Source of the DNA: Haliotis asinina
Lineage: Eukaryota; Mollusca; Gastropoda; Lepetellida; Haliotidae
Assembly (NCBI RefSeq): GCF_037392515.1
Contig: NC_090291.1
Location: 12,270,001 to 12,334,000 of the forward strand
Direction of reading: 5' to 3'
Length of the DNA stretch: 64,000 bases
Under the pieces are notes generated by a model, which was not told where the DNA came from, ran no database searches, and was given only the letters and a program-made list of their open reading frames with translations. Below, one piece after another: positions 44,692 to 57,080 of this stretch. The first letter of the stretch is position 1, and the number at the start of each line of letters is the position of its first letter. The translations under genes were made by a program, and so were the position numbers.

Positions 44692-45462
44692 AGTTCTCGT
44701 TCAGTATGTTATGCTAATGTTTTCTTTTGTTTGTTTGTTTTGTTGGTTTTTTTGTTTGTTTGTTTTGTTTTTTTTTTTGTTTTTTTGGGGTGGGTGGGTG
44801 GGTGGGTTTTTTTTGTTTTGGGTTTTTTTCGGAGGTGTGTGTGTGTTTTTTTAGTCTTTTTCTGAAGGATAGGCATTTACAACGATCACACACGTATGAC
44901 TAATGCTATCGGTAGAAAACAGTGGATGGTCATTTGAAATGAACATTAACTTGTCTTGACCAAATGTTTTGTATTTTAAACTTTTTTTTGATAGACACGT
45001 CGATCTCCATATAAGATATACAGTGATTAAGGTGAGTGTATTCATGTTCCATAAAAATGGATTCTGAAAAAAAATTCTAGAATCAACTTTCATACTAATT
45101 TGCCTGAATATACCAGCTATTGTTGACGTGGCGCAAAACGTTACTCACTCACGTTCCAAGTCTATACATGTAGTGGAGAAGGTGAACGGGGGTTGTGGAG
45201 TTAAAACAATGCAACGGTGCTCTAACATCACATGATAACTGGTATAATACGTACACAGCTATCGATGATATTGATTTACGTGATATCTAATTATGCCGGG
45301 AATTAGTGATGAACGAGGCAATTACAAGTCTGTACTTCCCCATACTGTATTTTAAACGAGCAAGGGAGTGAGGGCGGCTCATAACAGATTTGTGATGAAA
45401 TAGCATTGTTTGTGAAAATGAAACCGCAGTGTTTAATTCACATTTGTACACATACACGCCAC
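44692..45462 (+). repeat. duplicated module, copy 2, with T/G-rich expansion
   Basis: Matches copy 1 at about 80-85% by eye. It differs mainly by a ~140-bp insertion of TTTG/TTTTTT and GT runs (44718-44855). Confidence 0.85.
44787..44806 (+). other. G-quadruplex-forming motif
   Basis: Five G runs of three or four, each separated by a single T, inside the T/G-rich insertion. Such single-base loops are the most stable parallel quadruplex type known. All potential is on the + strand. Confidence 0.8.
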
Positions 45463-45584
45463 ATGCTGTAACTGGACCTATGAAAGTGTGGCTGACTCCC
45501 AGATCCTTCCAATTTGTGACTCGAAACAAAAACACCCTATTTGGGGTTTGTCTAAAGTATCCATGTCTAACGCCAGCGTACTGT

Positions 45585-45682
45585 AAGTGACTGAGTTTAG
45601 TTTTACGCAGTTTTTAGCAATATTCCAGCAATGGCACGACAGGGGACAGCAAAAGTGGGTTCCACACATTGTACCCAGGCTG
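45585..45682 (-). mobile_element. SINE-A 3' half
   Basis: Reverse orientation: GACTGAGTTTAGTTTTACGC, TAGCAATATTCCAGCAATGG, CACACATTGTACCCAGG. Similarity fades where the B box should be (about 45685). Confidence 0.75.
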
Positions 45683-45832
45683 TCGACGTAACGAGGGAAA
45701 CCTGTAACCGCAATACGTCCCCGACGACTTTTGAGACTTATGTGTATATACGAAAATTTGCATTACGCCCCTGCAATTAACCCTTTAATCACTTATTGGC
45801 ATAATAATAATAATAAATCAAATCAAATCTGA

Positions 45833-46056
45833 CCAGGACTAGAATAGGTCTTCCGCCACCCATGCTTGCAATGAAACGACTAATGGGATCGAGTGGTCAG
45901 GCCCGCTGACGTGGTTGACATGTTCATCGGTTCCAAATGTGCAGATCGATGATCGTGTTGATCACTGGCTTATCTGGTCCAGACTCCATTATTTACAGAC
46001 CACGGCCATATAGCTGGAATATTTCTAAGGGCGGCGTAAAACTGAAGTCACTCACT
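45833..46056 (+). mobile_element. SINE-B with 11-bp target duplication
   Basis: Bounded by ATCAAATCTGA at 45822-45832 and 46057-46067. The copy starts within the head (CCAGGACTAGAATAGG) and ends AAACTGAAGTCACTCACT. Internal deletions remove ~20 bp near GCTTGCAATGAAACG. Confidence 0.9.
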
Positions 46057-46344
46057 ATCAAATCTGATAGTGCAGTATTTACAGTAGAACGCACTGTGTC
46101 CGTTCCATCAACATCTGGTCGCAATGCAACCCCGAAGCTGAGAACCAGAAATCACAGTGCCAATGCCAATATGACACCAGGGCAAATAACACTCATCTTT
46201 AAGCTGAACAGAAATGAATTTCGCATGTCATTTTAGTATAGGTTGTAGGATGAATGTCCCCGACAGTCTGTTTTATGGCACATAGATCTAGTTTAGATAG
46301 ATCGAACATTGGTGCGATCGTTATTGCTTGTATATGTCCTGATG

Positions 46345-46440
46345 TGTTTGATAACTGCATCGCTCTCAGCAATATTACAGATATAGGAATATGGCCTGTC
46401 CATAACCACCCCATCCTGTGATCGATGTAATGAGCATTTT
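46345..46440 (-). mobile_element. SINE-B 3' fragment, diverged
   Basis: Reverse orientation remnants: CTCAGCAATATTACAG, ATATGGCCTGTCC, TGTGATCGATGTAATGAGC. Old. Confidence 0.5.
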
Positions 46441-46504
46441 GACTTCATATCTCCTCTGCCCAATACACGTGCAACGACCAGGCAACGTACAGATACTGTT
46501 TTGT

Positions 46505-46598
46505 GAGTGGGTGAGTTTAGTTTTATGCCGCTTGTAACAATATTCCAGCAATACCATGGCAGAGAACCCCAGAAATGTTCATTAGTACACAATGTACC
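46505..46598 (-). mobile_element. SINE-A 3' half
   Basis: Reverse orientation: GAGTGGGTGAGTTTAGTTTT, ATGCCGCTTGTAACAATATT, CCAGCAATACCATGGC, then GAACCCCAGAAATG and ACACAATGTACC. It lacks the tRNA-like head. Confidence 0.78.
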
Positions 46599-46713
46599 AA
46601 TTTCTTTGCTTTAAGGAATAAATGTGCGTGTGGCGATACTACCAGTAGCACATCTGGTGCCATGACCATTCATATAATGATCACCGCTTTTCAACCTTTT
46701 CACAACCAAATCG

Positions 46714-46755
46714 CTAGTGTATTGCTGAGTGCGGCATAAAACTAAACTCACACAC
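46714..46755 (+). mobile_element. shared SINE 3' tail fragment
   Basis: Only TATTGCTGAGTGCGGCATAA and AACTAAACTCACACA remain. The GAGTGCGG spelling fits SINE-B better than SINE-A. Confidence 0.6.
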
Positions 46756-47867
46756 AAAAAATCAAGTAAAATCGATTAAGAAGATGATCCATTCTGGCAT
46801 TATCTGGCGTTAAACTTTCATTACAGACAAATTATTTCACAAAGGTAAATAAAATATAAAGTTATTTATCATTAATATTTAGCAAATAATAACATGCAAC
46901 TATGAGCACTTTTCTCTTCCCTGATACAGGCTGATCACATGAAACAAGTCGTGGCTGTATCTTTCACGAAGGTCATTGACGGTTCGCGGTCAGTTCGAGG
47001 TGACATTGATATTTTCAATAACAACGCTGAACGTGCACCGATACAACGTGAAGACTGGATGCGACCAATACGGTAAAATCTATTAAGCTAGTGTGTGTTA
47101 TTGTGTGGGTACAACGTTGTGTACGTCCCTGGTGCTGTAATACCATACTCCAATCCTTCAAATAGAAAACTGATTTGTTACTGATAAGCATCAATATCAA
47201 AGACCACGTGATAACGTGGCAGAATCAATGTGACTAAACTATAAATATATATATGACTCACAAATGCACTGAATCCGTATGTATATATAGAATCCACGTA
47301 GGACATGTTGTCTAGTGCGTTCTAGATGTCGCTAGACTAATGTAACCAGAAACTAGATTATAAACATTTCTTTAAAAATGTACTAAATTCAAGAGGATAT
47401 GAAATGGCAACAGTAAGTGAATTAGCTGTGGAAACTGAATATGAAGACAAGTCATACTTTATAGATGAATGTCATCTTTGAAAACTTAAGTTATGTTGGT
47501 CACGCGTGCTAAATCTGTGCCACTGCGACCGACGGACAGCTTGAAAGAGGTCGGGAAATTTATGAAGGTTTGCTGAAGGTCAGCGGAATTACATTGAACG
47601 TAGTACATATTGTCAGCTATAAGCCGCGACTATATTTTTTAATTGTCTGTGCGTTCATGGTCATACCAGACTTGGCTGATGAAATTATAGTATAGCATGT
47701 GATGTGATTGTTTGTTTCTTTTCTGGTTCGTGCAATGATTATAGTGATCCAAACGATACTGTTTAAGAAAAGAAAACAACAACAAAACGACAACCATGTA
47801 TGACGTTTCATGAAAAGGGGAGTGATTTTGGATGCATGTTTTTACAGTCGGGAGTGATGAAGTAGCC
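46756..47867. other. unassigned, non-coding
   Basis: No exon or repeat recognised. Confidence 0.35.
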
Positions 47868-47993
47868 TTGTATTTTTTTCTGACCTAATGCTTTGTTTCG
47901 TAGCCTTTTTGATGGACACATCGATCTCCATATAAGATATTCAGTGATTAAGGTGAGTGTATTCATGCTCCATTAAAAAACATGGATTCTGGA
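47868..47993 (+). repeat. duplicated module, copy 3, cut by the minisatellite
   Basis: Shares GATCTCCATATAAGATATTC, AGTGATTAAGGTGAGTGTAT and ATGGATTCTGG with copies 1 and 2. It then stops where the 42-bp repeats begin at about 48000, so the array expanded inside this copy. Confidence 0.8.
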
Positions 47994-47999
47994 AAAAGT

Positions 48000-50900
48000 A
48001 CCTCCACTACCACCTACACCTACCCCCAACTGATATCACCTTGCTCCACTACCACCCACATCTACCCCCAACTGACGCCACCTTGCTCCACTACCACCTA
48101 TATCTACCTCTAACTGAAACCACGTTGCTATGTATGATCTACACAATGTACCTTGCTTCCATGCCACCTACACCCACATCAACAGAAACCACCTTGCACC
48201 ACTACCACCTCCACCTACCCCCAAATAAAACCACCTTACTCTACTACTGATACCTCCTTGCGCCACTACCACATACACCTATCCCCAAGTGACACCACCT
48301 TGCCCCACTACCACCTATACCTACCTCCAACTGATACCACCTTGCATCTCTACCACCTACACCTACCTCCAACTGATACCACATTGCTCCACTACCCTTA
48401 ACGGGTACCCCCTTGTTCCACTGCCACCTACACCTACTTTCATCTGATACCTCCTTGCTCCACTACCACCTACACTTATCCTCAACTGAAACCACCTTGC
48501 TCCACTACCACCTATACCTACATTCATCTGAACCACCTTGCTCCACTACCACCTACACCTATCCCCAAGTGACACCACCTTGCTCCACTACCACCTACAC
48601 CTATCCCCAAGTGACACCACCTTGCTCCACTACCACCTACACCTATCCCCAAGTGACACCACCTTGCTCCACTACCACCTACACCTATCCCCAAGTGACA
48701 CCACCTTGCTCCACTACCACCTACACCTATCCCCAAGTGACACCTCCTTGCTCCACTACCACCTATACCTACATTCATCTGAACCACCTTGCTCCACTAC
48801 CACCTACACCTACCCCTAATTGAAACTACGTTGCTATGTATGATCTACACAATGTACCTTGCTTCCCTGTTACGTACACCTACCCTAAATGAAACCACTT
48901 TGCTCCACTACCACCTACACCTACCCCCAACATATACCACCTCGCCCCACTACACCGACACCTACCCTCCACTGATTCCACCATGCCCCACTACCACCTG
49001 CACCTACACCCAACTGAAACCACTTTGCTCCACTACCACCTACACCTACCACCAACCGATACCACATTGCTCCACTAACACATACACCTACCCCCAACTG
49101 ATACCACCTTGCATCTCTACCACCTACACCTACCTCCAACTGACACCACCTTGCTCTACTACCCGTAACTGATACCCCCTTGGTCCACTGCCACATGTAC
49201 CTACCCCCAACTGAAACCACTTTGCATCTCTACCACCTACCTCTACCCTCAACTGATACCACCATGCTCCACTACCACCTACACCCAACTGATACCACCA
49301 TGCTCCACTACCACCTACACCTACCCCCAACATATACCACCTCGCCCCACTACACCGACACCTACCCTCCACTGATTCCACCATGCCCCACTACCACCTG
49401 CACCTACACCCAACTGAAACCACTTTGCTCCACTACCACCTACACCTACCACCAACCGATACCACATTGCTCCACTAACACATACACCTACCCCCAACTG
49501 ATACCACCTTGCATCTCTACCACCTACACCTACCTCCAACTGACACCACCTTGCTCTACTACCCCTAACTGATACCCCCTTGGTCCACTGCCACATGTAC
49601 CTACCCCCAACTGAAACCACTTTGCATCTCTACCACCTACCTCTACCCTCAACTGATACCACCATGCTCCACTACCACCTACACCCAACTGATACCACCA
49701 TGCTCCACTACCACCTACACCTACCCCCAACATATACCACCTCGCCCCACTACACCGACACCTACCCTCCACTGATTCCACCATGCCCCACTACCACCTG
49801 CACCTACACCCAACTGAAACCACTTTGCTCCACTACCACCTACACCTACCACCAACTGATACCACATTGCTCCACTAACACATACACCTACCCCCAACTG
49901 ATACCACCTTGCATCTCTACCACCTACACCTACCTCCAACTGACACCACCTTGCTCTACTACCCCTAACTGATACCCCCTTGGTCCACTGCCACATGTAC
50001 CTACCCCCAACTGAAACCACTTTGCATCTCTACCACCTACCTCTACACCCAGCTGATACCACATTGCTCCACTACCACCTACACCTACCCCCAAGTGACA
50101 CCACCATGCTCCACTACCACCTACCCCTAACTGAAACCACCTTGCTATGTATGATCTACACAATACACATTGCTTCCATGCCACTTATACGTACCCCAAA
50201 TGAAACCACCTTGCTCCATTACCACCTCCACGTACCCCCAACTTATATCACCTTGCTCCACTACACCTACACTCACCTGATTCCAAATTGCTATACTACC
50301 ACCTACACCTACCACCAACTGAAACCACTTTGCTCCACTACCACCTCCACCTACCCCCAAATGAAACCACCTTGCTCCACTACCACCTACACCTACATTC
50401 ATCTGAACCACCTTGCTCCACTACCACCTACACCTACCCCTAATTGAAACTACGTTGCTATGTATGATCTACACAATGTACCTTGCTTCCCTGTTACGTA
50501 CACCTACCCTAAATGAAACCACCTTGCTCCACTACCACCTACACCTACCCCCAACATATACCACCTCGCCCCACTACACCGACACCTACCCTCCACTGAT
50601 TCCACCATGCCCCACTACCACCTGCACCTACACCCAACTGAAACCACTTTGCTCCACTACCACCTACACCTACCACCAACCGATACCACATTGCTCCACT
50701 AACACATACACCTACCCCCAACTGATACCACCTTGCATCTCTACCACCTACACCTACCTCCAACTGACACCACCTTGCTCTACTACCCCTAACTGATACC
50801 CCCTTGGTCCACTGCCACATGTACCTACCCCCAACTGAAACCACTTTGCATCTCTACCACCTACCTCTACCCTCAACTGATACCACCATGCTCCACTACC

Positions 50901-52215
50901 ACCTACACCCAACTGATACCACCATGCTCCACTACCACCTACACCTACCCCCAACATATACCACCTCGCCCCACTACACCGACACCTACCCTCCACTGAT
51001 TCCACCATGCCCCACTACCACCTGCACCTACACCCAACTGAAACCACTTTGCTCCACTACCACCTACACCTACCACCAACCGATACCACATTGCTCCACT
51101 AACACATACACCTACCCCCAACTGATACCACCTTGCATCTCTACCACCTACACCTACCTCCAACTGACACCACCTTGCTCTACTACCCCTAACTGATACC
51201 CCCTTGGTCCACTGCCACATGTACCTACCCCCAACTGAAACCACTTTGCATCTCTACCACCTACCTCTACCCTCAACTGATACCACCATGCTCCACTACC
51301 ACCTACACCCAACTGATACCACCATGCTCCACTACCACCTACACCTACCCCCAACATATACCACCTCGCCCCACTACACCGACACCTACCCTCCACTGAT
51401 TCCACCATGCCCCACTACCACCTGCACCTACACCCAACTGAAACCACTTTGCTCCACTACCACCTACACCTACCACCAACTGATACCACATTGCTCCACT
51501 AACACATACACCTACCCCCAACTGATACCACCTTGCATCTCTACCACCTACACCTACCTCCAACTGACACCACCTTGCTCTACTACCCCTAACTGATACC
51601 CCCTTGGTCCACTGCCACATGTACCTACCCCCAACTGAAACCACTTTGCATCTCTACCACCTACCTCTACACCCAGCTGATACCACATTGCTCCACTACC
51701 ACCTACACCTACCCCCAAGTGACACCACCATGCTCCACTACCACCTACCCCTAACTGAAACCACCTTGCTATGTATGATCTACACAATACACATTGCTTC
51801 CATGCCACTTATACGTACCCCAAATGAAACCACCTTGCTCCATTACCACCTCCACGTACCCCCAACTTATATCACCTTGCTCCACTACACCTACACTCAC
51901 CTGATTCCAAATTGCTATACTACCACCTACACCTACCACCAACTGAAACCACTTTGCTCCACTACCACCTCCACTTACCCCCAAATGAAACCACCTTGCT
52001 CCACTACCACCTACACCTACCTCCAACTGATACCACCTTGCACCTCTACCACCTACACCTACCTCCAACTGACACCACATTGCTCCACTACCCTTAACGG
52101 GTACCCCCTTGTTCCACTGCCACCTACACCTACATTCATCTGAACCACCTTGCTCCACTACCACCTACACCTACCCCTAATTGAAACCACATTGCTATGT
52201 ATGGTCTACACAACA
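48000..52215. repeat. 4.2-kb hierarchical minisatellite, base unit ~42 bp
   Basis: The base unit is CTCCACTACCACCTACACCT followed by ACCCCCAACTGATACCACCT TG, with length variants. Five exact 42-bp units run from 48541 to 48750. Higher-order units of exactly 400 bp begin at 48921, 49321 and 49721, and again at 50545, 50945 and 51345. The two blocks are themselves copies 1624 bp apart (48789 and 50413). A variant unit with TGCTATGTATGATCTACACA marks block borders. Because 42 is a multiple of three, both strands stay open in several frames (Thr/His/Tyr/Pro-rich on +, Gly/Val/Trp-rich on -). I regard those frames as by-products. Confidence 0.93.
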
Positions 52216-52245
52216 CTGCGGTTCACATTGCCTCATTCTTGTGGC

Positions 52246-52431
52246 AGGACTGAAGACGTAAGAGCCAGCTGAAATGTTGATCCTGTTTCTGCCTGGATTT
52301 GGCGAATATACATAGTGAAGAATCCTACCGCAGGAAGTCAGCAACAACAACACAAACAGTAGATGGAACGACGACAGGATCCAAACTCTTGTGGAACAGT
52401 CACTGAACTGCCTCTAACCAGCACCTGCAAG
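52246..52431 (+). CDS. candidate first coding exon (23 codons from 52363)
   Basis: An acceptor-like CATTCTTGTGGCAG ends at 52245, and AAG|GTAATA at 52431/52432 is a fair donor. ATG at 52363 opens MERRQDPNSCGTVTELPLTS plus TCK, ending in phase 0 at the donor. The GC content is above that of the flanks. No following exon was identified downstream (the only in-phase candidate, after TTCATTTTCAG at 54949, lies in a degenerate satellite). Function unknown; may be chance. Confidence 0.2.
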
Positions 52432-52936
52432 GTAATAGATTTATATTTATCTTACGATATATTATCTTATCGTAGAAGATCCCTCTTCTGTTATTTTCAA
52501 TGCAGCCCGCTTACACGCGAGGTACATTGCAATACATTCCGGTTCCAGGAGCAACTCATTCGGTACTTCGTTGTAATTACTTTTTTTTATCTCGAATAAT
52601 ATTAAAAGATGCGTGATGCACGGAAATTACCGATGTTTTTGTCGATGAAAAGGAGATAACTCTGAATCTGTTTTTCTTGTGTCGTCCACAAGATCTCGTG
52701 ATGGCTACGAAAACATTTCACTCTGTTTCCAATTAACACATTTTGACAAACCGTTCAAGTGTAGTCCCTGTGAATATTAAGAAGAGGAATCACATCGCAG
52801 CGACGTTACTAAGACAATACCTGCGAGAAAAAAGAGCAAGCTTCGAATCGTTTGAGTTAACCAGGTTGGCTGAAGGGTACGATCCGATACCCATGCTTCA
52901 AACAGTTCAAAATTAACATTGAGTGTCCGGTAACGT
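52432..52936. other. unassigned, non-coding
   Basis: No exon or repeat recognised. Confidence 0.35.
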
Positions 52937-53071
52937 AAATGAGTTGTTCACTGGTCCTCAGGGACAATGGGTTGAGGTACCTCTATTTATGTTCTTCGGG
53001 CTCAGGGAACATAAACAAATATGGAGGGTACATCAACCCATTCTCCCCTCGTGACCAGTGAACAACTTATT
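52937..53071. mobile_element. hairpin MITE, ~135 bp imperfect palindrome
   Basis: The left half (GAGTTGTTCACTGGTC, CAATGGGTTGAGGTACC, TATTTATGTTC) is inverted in the right half (GAACATAAACAAATATGG, GGTACATCAACCCATTC, GACCAGTGAACAACTTA). The loop near 52996-53002 is only a few bases. It has no coding capacity. TAA/TTA at the ends may be part of a target duplication. Confidence 0.7.
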
Positions 53072-53593
53072 ATATACCACACCACTTTAGAAACTTCTTT
53101 AAACTTTTTCAAAACCGTAATCTAAGCCGTAAATAATGAATTATTCTTTTATTGAAATATTGGGGTATTGATAATAATTGTAACGTGTGTTCATTTCCTT
53201 GTCTTCCATGTAGAATCTGAGGCTAAGAATAGTTCCCGACACATTGACAAACAAACAACTAGACGAATCGTCTAGTACCACGTAGTGATAATTCTTTTTT
53301 TTACCGGGATTCTTTTTGTCTTGCAATCCAAATCTCTGTCCATGTATGGCGTTCTGTCAATCTGCAGTGTGATCGACATGCACCAACCCGTACAAATACA
53401 CACATATGCCTTTCAAAGAAATTTGCATCATAGCATGTAGACGGACAGTATGGAAATGAGAGAAAATATGGATGTCGACTTCATCCTGAAAGGAAAGTAT
53501 CCTTCGTTCCGGGAGTTTTCTGACTTATTCGTCCTATAAGGAAAGGTTCTTTATTGCAAGGTGTGTTGTGTTTCTTAGCAAAGACGTCACCAT
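53072..53593. other. unassigned, non-coding
   Basis: No exon recognised. Confidence 0.35.
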
Positions 53594-55395
53594 CTATAAA
53601 TTCCGAATTACGCCACGCTTGTCGATGTAAGCTTTTTTATTACGTTGAAAGATGTGCTCATTTATAACAAGAAGTTGCTCTCTATAAATTCCGAATTTCA
53701 GCGCGGAATTCACGCCCGTCATATTCTATGTCAACTTCTTCATTTATGGAACACAACGTCTGGACAGTTTTTAACTTCTCTAATTCATTTCTAAGCCATG
53801 CAAACTAAGGTATAATACAGTTCCACCGTGGTGAAATTTTGGGATATTAATTATGGAACTCTATTATAGCATGTTTTCATTTCCGTGTTTTCCACGTAGG
53901 ATCTGATGATTTGGGGTTAGAATAGTTCTCAGAATAGTGACAAATAAACACCGATGCAAAACATCAATGACACAACGTCTTTGAGTCACACTTTAGAAGA
54001 TGATGAGTACAAGATTGACAAACTTTATGGATAACAACGTCTTTATTACGATCGTGCAACGTTTCGGTACAGATCCTTGCACCATTGTCAAGCAGGAAGG
54101 TAACATACAGCGGCGGCAAAGTATATGTACCGAGGCAAACAAAGACAACGCGATAACAAGATAATTAGCACAACAGGGATGGGCCTGGGGTGATGAAGCC
54201 AGTTGGTAGACAATGGGGGAGGGAACAAAACGCCTGGACACTTTTTTAACTTCTCTAATTCATCGCGTCAAAAGCCTACGATCAACCGAGATCAAGGATA
54301 TAACATTCCATCAGCTTATGATGCACTCCTCCAAGCCCAATCAGCTGTATAAATATGACTGCATTGTCAAACCATCCCTTACATTTATACATCTCTGACT
54401 ACTACTCACTGCCCCCATCGTCTACCCACTGGCTTCATCATCATCTACCTATAAATTATGAATTTAAGCGCGGAATTTACGCACGTCATTTTCTATGTCA
54501 GCTTGATCATTTAAGGAACAAAACGTCGGGGCACTGTAGTAACTTCTTCCATTTGTTTTCAAACCACGATCCACAATGGTGAAACTTTCGGTATTAATTG
54601 TAGAGCATTATTGTAAGGTGTTTCATTTCATCGTGTTGCATGTAGGATTTAAGGCCTTTAGGTCTATATAACATTATAACTGAAAACTTGCCATTCATAA
54701 ATTCCGAATGATTTCGCCACGGTTATAGATGTCACCTACTATATTGCACAGAACGATGTGCTCCTTATACCAATGGAGTTGCTATCTATACATTCAGAGT
54801 TTAAATTCATGTATTTTACCCCCATTATTATTTTGAATGTAGACTAACAGCTAGTCTCTGAAATGAACATATTTTACTGAAAAAACGTCCATAGTGACAA
54901 AAATTAATAATACAATGAAATGGAGCCCTGAGACTTTCTTCATTTTCAGAAGCTATGGAAATCTAGACCTGCCACATTTTCTAGACTTGAGTGGGCTTTC
55001 TTGGATATATATATTTCATGGTCTGTACGACAGAAGACCTTGAATAATGTACACCTTATAATAAAGAAGATGCTATGCATAAATTCCGAATTTAAATGTT
55101 ACCTCTTTTACTACAATGAACTATGGTCTCCTTATACCAGTAACGTTGCTATCTGTACATTTCGAAGTAAAATTCATACATTCTATATTTGCAATGAATG
55201 GAGCACACCTTTTAATAAAGAAGTTGCTATCTATAAGTTCCGAATTTGTACGCCGTAATTTAAGTCACCTTCTTCATTACAATGAACGATGTGCTCCTTA
55301 TGTCAATGAAGTTGAATTTTGCATTTATGATGTTAACCTCCTTTATTGCAATGAACGATGCGCTTCCTACAACATATAAATTGCTTTATATAAGT
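53594..55395. repeat. degenerate satellite-like repeats, unit ~110-130 bp
   Basis: Phrases recur in order: TATCTATAAATTCCGAATTT, then CGCnGAATTTA, then GATGTCACCTTCTTCATT, then CAATGAACGATGTGCTCCTT ATAC. Starts include about 53594, 53680, 54445, 54690, 54780, 55070, 55150, 55220 and 55325. Other DNA interrupts the field at about 53790-54440. A further block lies at 59395-59790. Frames such as 55001-55379 lie inside the repeats. Confidence 0.7.
54021..54094 (-). repeat. conserved hammerhead-like repeat motif, copy 3 of 3
   Basis: Minus strand: GCTTGACAATGGTGCAAGG, ATCTGTACCGAAACGTTGC, ATCGTAATAAAGACGTTGTT, ATCCATAAAG. It is the copy most like copy 1 in the stem region and most like copy 2 at the end. 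It sits between blocks of the degenerate satellite. Confidence 0.45.
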
Positions 55396-55963
55396 TATTC
55401 ATAATAGAAGTATAACAGGGTCAAATTTGTCATATTTTACTTCTAGTTTTTACTAAAATGCGGAAAATATCCTACAATGTATATTTAACTTCAGTTTACT
55501 TTAGCTAAGTCTACTTGCGCCTGGCAGCAGGCATATTATCACTTATTACCTCAGGATGCAAGCTGTCGCAACTGGTCAAGCGATGCTACATACAATCACA
55601 ACCGGTCAGGCGACACTACATGCAATTAAATGTTAGGTCATTTTACATATCAACTGTAACACAGGGCTTTGTCAACGCAGGGAACCTGATTGTGTAGCCA
55701 CGGCTGACCAAGTCAAATATAATCTATCAAAGGAACCAGCACAAACTGCGACATTAAAGCGACATTGATAATCTTTGATTATCTAACTTCCACTATTTCG
55801 GTATTCAGCGCTATGCATCTGTCCTCCCGAACTTGCGTAAGGTAACCAGCATGTCACATATTCTATTGTCGAAACTGACAATTAAACTTGCGCGTACGGT
55901 CTTGCCTTCAAATTCGGACAGGAGGCCTCGGGTATATATACAGGATGGTTGCACACTAGAATC
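55396..55963. other. unassigned, non-coding
   Basis: A small duplication (CAACTGGTCAAGCGATGCTA and CAACCGGTCAGGCGACACTA, about 35 bp apart near 55570 and 55600) is the only structure seen. Confidence 0.35.
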
Positions 55964-56076
55964 ATTCCTGCTTTGCCTGAGATCCCTCTCTGTTTGTTTT
56001 TGAAGGCGTGGAGATCCCCGAGTTAATTCCCCGCGATAGTTCTAGGCATAAACAGGCCCAAAACAAGCCTGTTTCA
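55964..56076. repeat. 113-bp exact direct repeat, left copy
   Basis: Identical to 57081-57193. It ends with a hairpin-forming pair AAACAGGC / GCCTGTTT (spacer CCAAAACAA). Inside the copies a TG...CA-bounded part of 108 bp could be read as a short LTR, but no matching target duplication flanks the pair. Confidence 0.9.
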
Positions 56077-57080
56077 ACTGGGTAGCTTATTATTGTACGG
56101 GGTCGTGGATGCTAAAATAGTTTGTGTACAACACATTCAACGTGTGCAACGTTATTGAAGTTTTCCCAATTGATACCTCCATATCTTTGTTATGTACACT
56201 TCTTGCCGTGTATGTTATATGTACGATTTTATGTCATGTTATCGCCAGAAGCCCATATGTATATTTACGTTCAAGATATCCAGTTTGTGACTGCATATGC
56301 TCTAGAATATATTAATACTTTATGTAAACTTATCTAGCTAAACGCGCACATTCTGGCAATGTCTTATAAATATATGTTCATGTAATGTGCACACATTATC
56401 ATGACGCTGCGGTGATGTAGTAGTAGTCTAGAATAGTTCAAAATATACAGGCAATTTTCCTTAATATCAGTCTCAGTATGAAATAATCAGAGACTATCCA
56501 CTTTTCGTTATAAGACATATATTATCAGAGAGTAGCCGCTTTTCGTTATAAGACACATATTATTGTAATCATTAAGCCGTCACGGTCAAGCGCACACATG
56601 GGCGTCGGTGCAGTATGTAAATTGTGAGACTCAACCTAATCGTCACCATGGCAACTGTAAACTTAAGTGAACCGCCATGTTATTGCCATGTATGCCGGTT
56701 ATCGTTTCATTTGGAAATCAAAACTCAGAATGTTTCAAATAAATTATCACGTTGAAGCATTTACATAGTATTGACCCTCATTTACTGTATTTACTCTAAT
56801 AGTCGACAATGATAGAATTGTAATAGTTGTCACTGTTCAATTAAGAATTCCAGTCACCTTTATTCTTAAAGTAAAAGTTAATGACTGTTCCTTTAGGTGC
56901 GTCAGTGAATTATAATTAGTCATTTACAGGTATTGCGTCATAACATCTATGATGTTGATTACTTGTCTTACCTCGTTATTCTCGAATGATAGTGATTGCA
57001 ATTGATTGACCCGATTCATTGATTGTTCTGTTTATGGATTGATTGGTTTATCGAGTTATTGACTGTCTGAAGAATAAAGA
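56077..57080. other. 1-kb stretch between the exact direct repeats
   Basis: Contains a 38-bp tandem duplication (56486-56561; ATCAGAGACTATCCACTTTT type) but no coding domain. No primer-binding site or polypurine tract is obvious next to the repeats. Confidence 0.5.

Noticed and set aside
48413..52164. Many overlapping frames of 80-180 codons on both strands
   Set aside because: All lie in the 42-bp minisatellite. The unit is a multiple of three, so several frames stay open on both strands.
54950..55258. Exon following the candidate exon at 52246-52431
   Set aside because: The acceptor looks good and the phase fits, but the frame runs through degenerate satellite units.
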